The notes under the pieces: generated by a model
What the model was told of the DNA's origin: nothing
Database searches by the model: none
Seen by the model: the letters and a program-made list of their open reading frames with translations, nothing else
Part shown: positions 7,291 through 9,481 of the stretch, one piece after another
Layout: the number at the start of each line of letters is the position of its first letter
How positions within the stretch are numbered: the first letter of the stretch is position 1
Translations under genes and position numbers: made by a program
DNA from: an uncultured Cellvibrio sp.
GTDB lineage: Bacteria; Pseudomonadota; Gammaproteobacteria; Pseudomonadales; Cellvibrionaceae
Assembly (NCBI GenBank): GCA_946482385.1
Contig: CAMLRI010000043.1
Span: 1-9,481 of the forward strand
Direction: 5' to 3'
Length of the DNA: 9,481 bases

Positions 7291-9481
7291 TTATTTTCCC
7301 GGCCCCAGGGGCTTAAACATCAGGATCAATTTGGGCAGCAGGGTGAGTGAACCCAATACCGCCATCAACATGGCAAAGGCGGTGAGCACACCAAAATAAA
7401 TGGTGGGGATAAATTGCGACAGCATCAAAATGGAAAAGCCCAAAACGATAGTGGCCGAGCTGTAATACATGGCGCGGCCAATAGAGGCATGGGAGCGATG
7501 CATGGCTTCTGTGTAGCTTTGGTCCAGCGCAAACTCTACCCGGAAGCGATAGAAATACTGGATCGCCTGATCTATACCCACACCCACTACTATGGCGGCA
7601 ATGGTGGTGGTCATCATATCCAGCGGAATACCCGCCAGGCCCATGGCACCCAGCACTGTACTGGCGGCCAGCATATTGGGCAGTATGGCGATCAGGGCAA
7701 TTTTGATGGAGCGGAACAGCACCATCATCATCAACATAATGGCCACAAACACCACACCAATAGTGGCAATTTGCGATTTAAACAGGCTCTGCAACATATT
7801 GTTGTAAAGCACCAACATGCCGGTGAAGTGAACCTGTTCGGGTTTTAACTTCATGTCGTTAAGCAAATGGGCGCGAATTTTTTCCACCAGCTCGGCGCGC
7901 TTTAAATTGGGCGTGGTTTCAATAACCCGCAAAGTGATGCGCGCCTGCTGGCGTTCGTCATTCAGGTAGGGGGCGATCATCAGCTTTTTAATATCGTCGG
8001 ACAGCATGTTGCGCATCACATTCAGCTCAAAATCGTTGAGCCGGGTTTTGTTGATGTCCTGTGCCAGCTGGTAGGTAATCGCCAGGGATTGCACCTTGCC
8101 CACTTCCGGCAGGGATTCCAGGTAGTTGTGCAACTGGCGGATTTGGTCCAGGCCGGCAATGCTGAACCAATAACTGCTAGGTGCAGGGCTTTCACCAAAA
8201 GCGCTGTCGGTATGGCTGGCAAAAGGATCTTCTTCCGCAAAGGGATCTTCTTCACTGGCCTCGGCGGCTGTATCGGCTTCCACTTCCGCAAAAGGATCTT
8301 CGGCAAATAATTCCGGGTCGACATCCGCCGGCATTGCCACCGCCGGCTCCGCTGCAGGCTCGGCCAATAATTCCGGATCGGCATCGAGAATAATATCGAG
8401 GGATACAGTGCCTCCCAATTGTTGGTCGATCACCGACAAGCCCTGGTGAATTTCACTGGAGTCCTTAAAGTAATCGACAAAGCGGTTTTCCACCTGCAGG
8501 CGGCTAATGCCCCACACACTCAGCAGCAGCGCCACCAAACTCACCAGCAGCACCTTGCCGCCGTGGAATTCCGCCAGCTGGGAAAATTTTTGCGTGGTGG
8601 CAGCGGAGTTGTCGCCGCGATCGCGCGGCTCGCCTTTGCGCAACAACATTAAACCTGCCGGCAGCACCACAAAGGTCATGGCAAATCCCACCACCAAACC
8701 TATGGTCATCATCCAGCCGAAATCAATCACCGGGCGTATGCCGCTCATCACCAAAGAGGTAAAAGCCACCATGGTGGTCAATGCGGAGTAGAGGCAGGGC
8801 ACCACCATGGACTTCATCGCCAGCTGCACCAATTCCGCCTGGGGCAAATCCGGCTGCTGGGCGTGCAATTCGCGGTAGCGCACCACCAAATAAATATTGA
8901 AGCCGAACACCATAATCAGCAGCAGGGCAACAAAGTTGGAGGAGATCACCGTCATGCGCCAGTCGATCCAACTCAGCCAGCCGAGCATCAACACTACCGA
9001 AATAACACAGGCGCCAAGGGGCAGCACCACAAAGCGCAACTGGCGGAATAAAATCGCCAGCACCAGCACAATAAACAGCAGCAGCGCAATGCCAAACACC
9101 ACCAGGTCGCTTTTGATGTAGCTGATCATGTCGCTGGTGATCATGGTGACGCCGCCCAGGTAAATCTGCGCCTTGTCCTGGTACTTGGCCACTATGTCGC
9201 GCACTTCCTGCACCCGCTCGGCATCGCGCTCGGCCACTTGGGTGCGGTAGGCGAGGAACTCCGCCGCTACCTGTTCCAGCTCGGCACTTTCAGCCTCGGT
9301 TAAACCTTCGGTTTTGCGCTTAAGGCGCAGGGCATCGCGGTGGCGCGCCAGCTCTATGTATTTGTTGTTGACCTTGAGGTTGATTTGAATGCCCGAGGTT
9401 TTGCCATCGGCGCTGAGCAACATGTCGCGGTAAATGGGGCTGGTCAGGAATTCCTGCCGCACCTGGGCGCGATCCACTCCG
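7291..9481 (-). CDS. RND/MMPL-superfamily exporter, N-terminus outside the window
   Basis: Inner-membrane transporter of the RND superfamily (MMPL/SSD type); about 730 residues are visible and the frame stays open through the right edge. The GTG at 9477 is probably an internal Val, since a first membrane helix and early porter loop are missing. Numbering from it: a periplasmic stretch with a charged coiled-coil-like segment (45-105); membrane helices 2-6 (about 122-280); helix 7 (about 307-323); a second periplasmic domain with an acidic repeat insert (365-429); and helices 8-12 (about 568-722). The second half keeps Asp636 in 'VGVGIDQAIQYF', the proton-relay position of such pumps. The matching place in the first half is Asn194 ('FGFNIYLVVRYRE'). 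The substrate cannot be read; relatives are annotated for lipids, hopanoids or drugs. No adaptor or outer-membrane partner is in view. Confidence 0.87.
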   Translation of the reverse strand, partial: GVDRAQVRQEFLTSPIYRDMLLSADGKTSGIQINLKVNNKYIELARHRDALRLKRKTEGLTEAESAELEQVAAEFLAYRTQVAERDAERVQEVRDIVAKYQDKAQIYLGGVTMITSDMISYIKSDLVVFGIALLLFIVLVLAILFRQLRFVVLPLGACVISVVLMLGWLSWIDWRMTVISSNFVALLLIMVFGFNIYLVVRYRELHAQQPDLPQAELVQLAMKSMVVPCLYSALTTMVAFTSLVMSGIRPVIDFGWMMTIGLVVGFAMTFVVLPAGLMLLRKGEPRDRGDNSAATTQKFSQLAEFHGGKVLLVSLVALLLSVWGISRLQVENRFVDYFKDSSEIHQGLSVIDQQLGGTVSLDIILDADPELLAEPAAEPAVAMPADVDPELFAEDPFAEVEADTAAEASEEDPFAEEDPFASHTDSAFGESPAPSSYWFSIAGLDQIRQLHNYLESLPEVGKVQSLAITYQLAQDINKTRLNDFELNVMRNMLSDDIKKLMIAPYLNDERQQARITLRVIETTPNLKRAELVEKIRAHLLNDMKLKPEQVHFTGMLVLYNNMLQSLFKSQIATIGVVFVAIMLMMMVLFRSIKIALIAILPNMLAASTVLGAMGLAGIPLDMMTTTIAAIVVGVGIDQAIQYFYRFRVEFALDQSYTEAMHRSHASIGRAMYYSSATIVLGFSILMLSQFIPTIYFGVLTAFAMLMAVLGSLTLLPKLILMFKPLGPGK
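8191..8385 (-). repeat. Acidic Asp-Pro repeat insert within the RND exporter gene
   Basis: This stretch encodes about 65 residues made almost only of Asp, Glu, Ala, Pro and Phe. Five related units are visible: DPELLAE, DPELFAE, DPFAEVE, DPFAEED and DPFASHT. The DNA shows it too: GCAAAAGGATCTTC on plus at 8219-8232 and 8288-8301, with one mismatch at 8237-8250, plus a second pair near 8303-8320 and 8363-8380. It sits in the second periplasmic domain, between 'LGGTVSLDIILDA' and 'YWFSIAGLDQI', sections that read as normal porter-domain sequence. The reading frame is kept throughout. Confidence 0.75.

Noticed and set aside
7414..9121. Several plus-strand open frames opposite the RND exporter
   Set aside because: They are short, rich in His, Gln or Thr as expected for the complement of membrane-protein codons, and have no domain or start signals.

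Overview
The window looks like chromosomal DNA of a Gammaproteobacterium, most likely Cellvibrio or a close relative. This is inferred from the fairly GC-rich codon use, the leuS-lptE-holA gene order shared with enterics and pseudomonads, and carbohydrate-esterase genes of the type found in plant-polysaccharide degraders. No RNA gene, CRISPR array, phage gene or transposase was seen.

Layout. The left edge holds the 5' end of a minus-strand gene for an exported protein of uncertain function (1-233). Next, also on minus, is a 111-residue protein (389-724) resembling the helical part of YbeL (DUF1451) but without its zinc ribbon. A short divergent region (725-872) with a consensus -10 box leads into a plus-strand housekeeping run: leucyl-tRNA synthetase leuS (873-3467), LPS-assembly lipoprotein lptE (3613-4140) and DNA polymerase III delta subunit holA (4158-5207). 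The leuS-lptE gap is almost filled by a 130-bp element with imperfect terminal inverted repeats that each fold into a hairpin; it resembles a MITE.

After holA and a 121-bp gap with a weak hairpin and a 19-bp-period direct repeat come two SGNH hydrolases on plus: an exported PAF-acetylhydrolase-like enzyme (5329-6066) and a lipoprotein of carbohydrate esterase family 2 (6117-7196). They probably form a two-gene unit acting on acetylated or acylated glycans in the envelope or on the cell surface. A strong symmetrical terminator (7232-7263) separates them from a convergent minus-strand gene for an RND/MMPL-type exporter (7291 to the right edge, N-terminus cut off). That exporter carries an unusual acidic insert built on repeated Asp-Pro units.

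No clearly new multi-gene system was found. The points most worth a second look are the acidic repeat insert in the exporter, the MITE-like element between leuS and lptE, the esterase pair, and the YbeL-like protein without its metal site.
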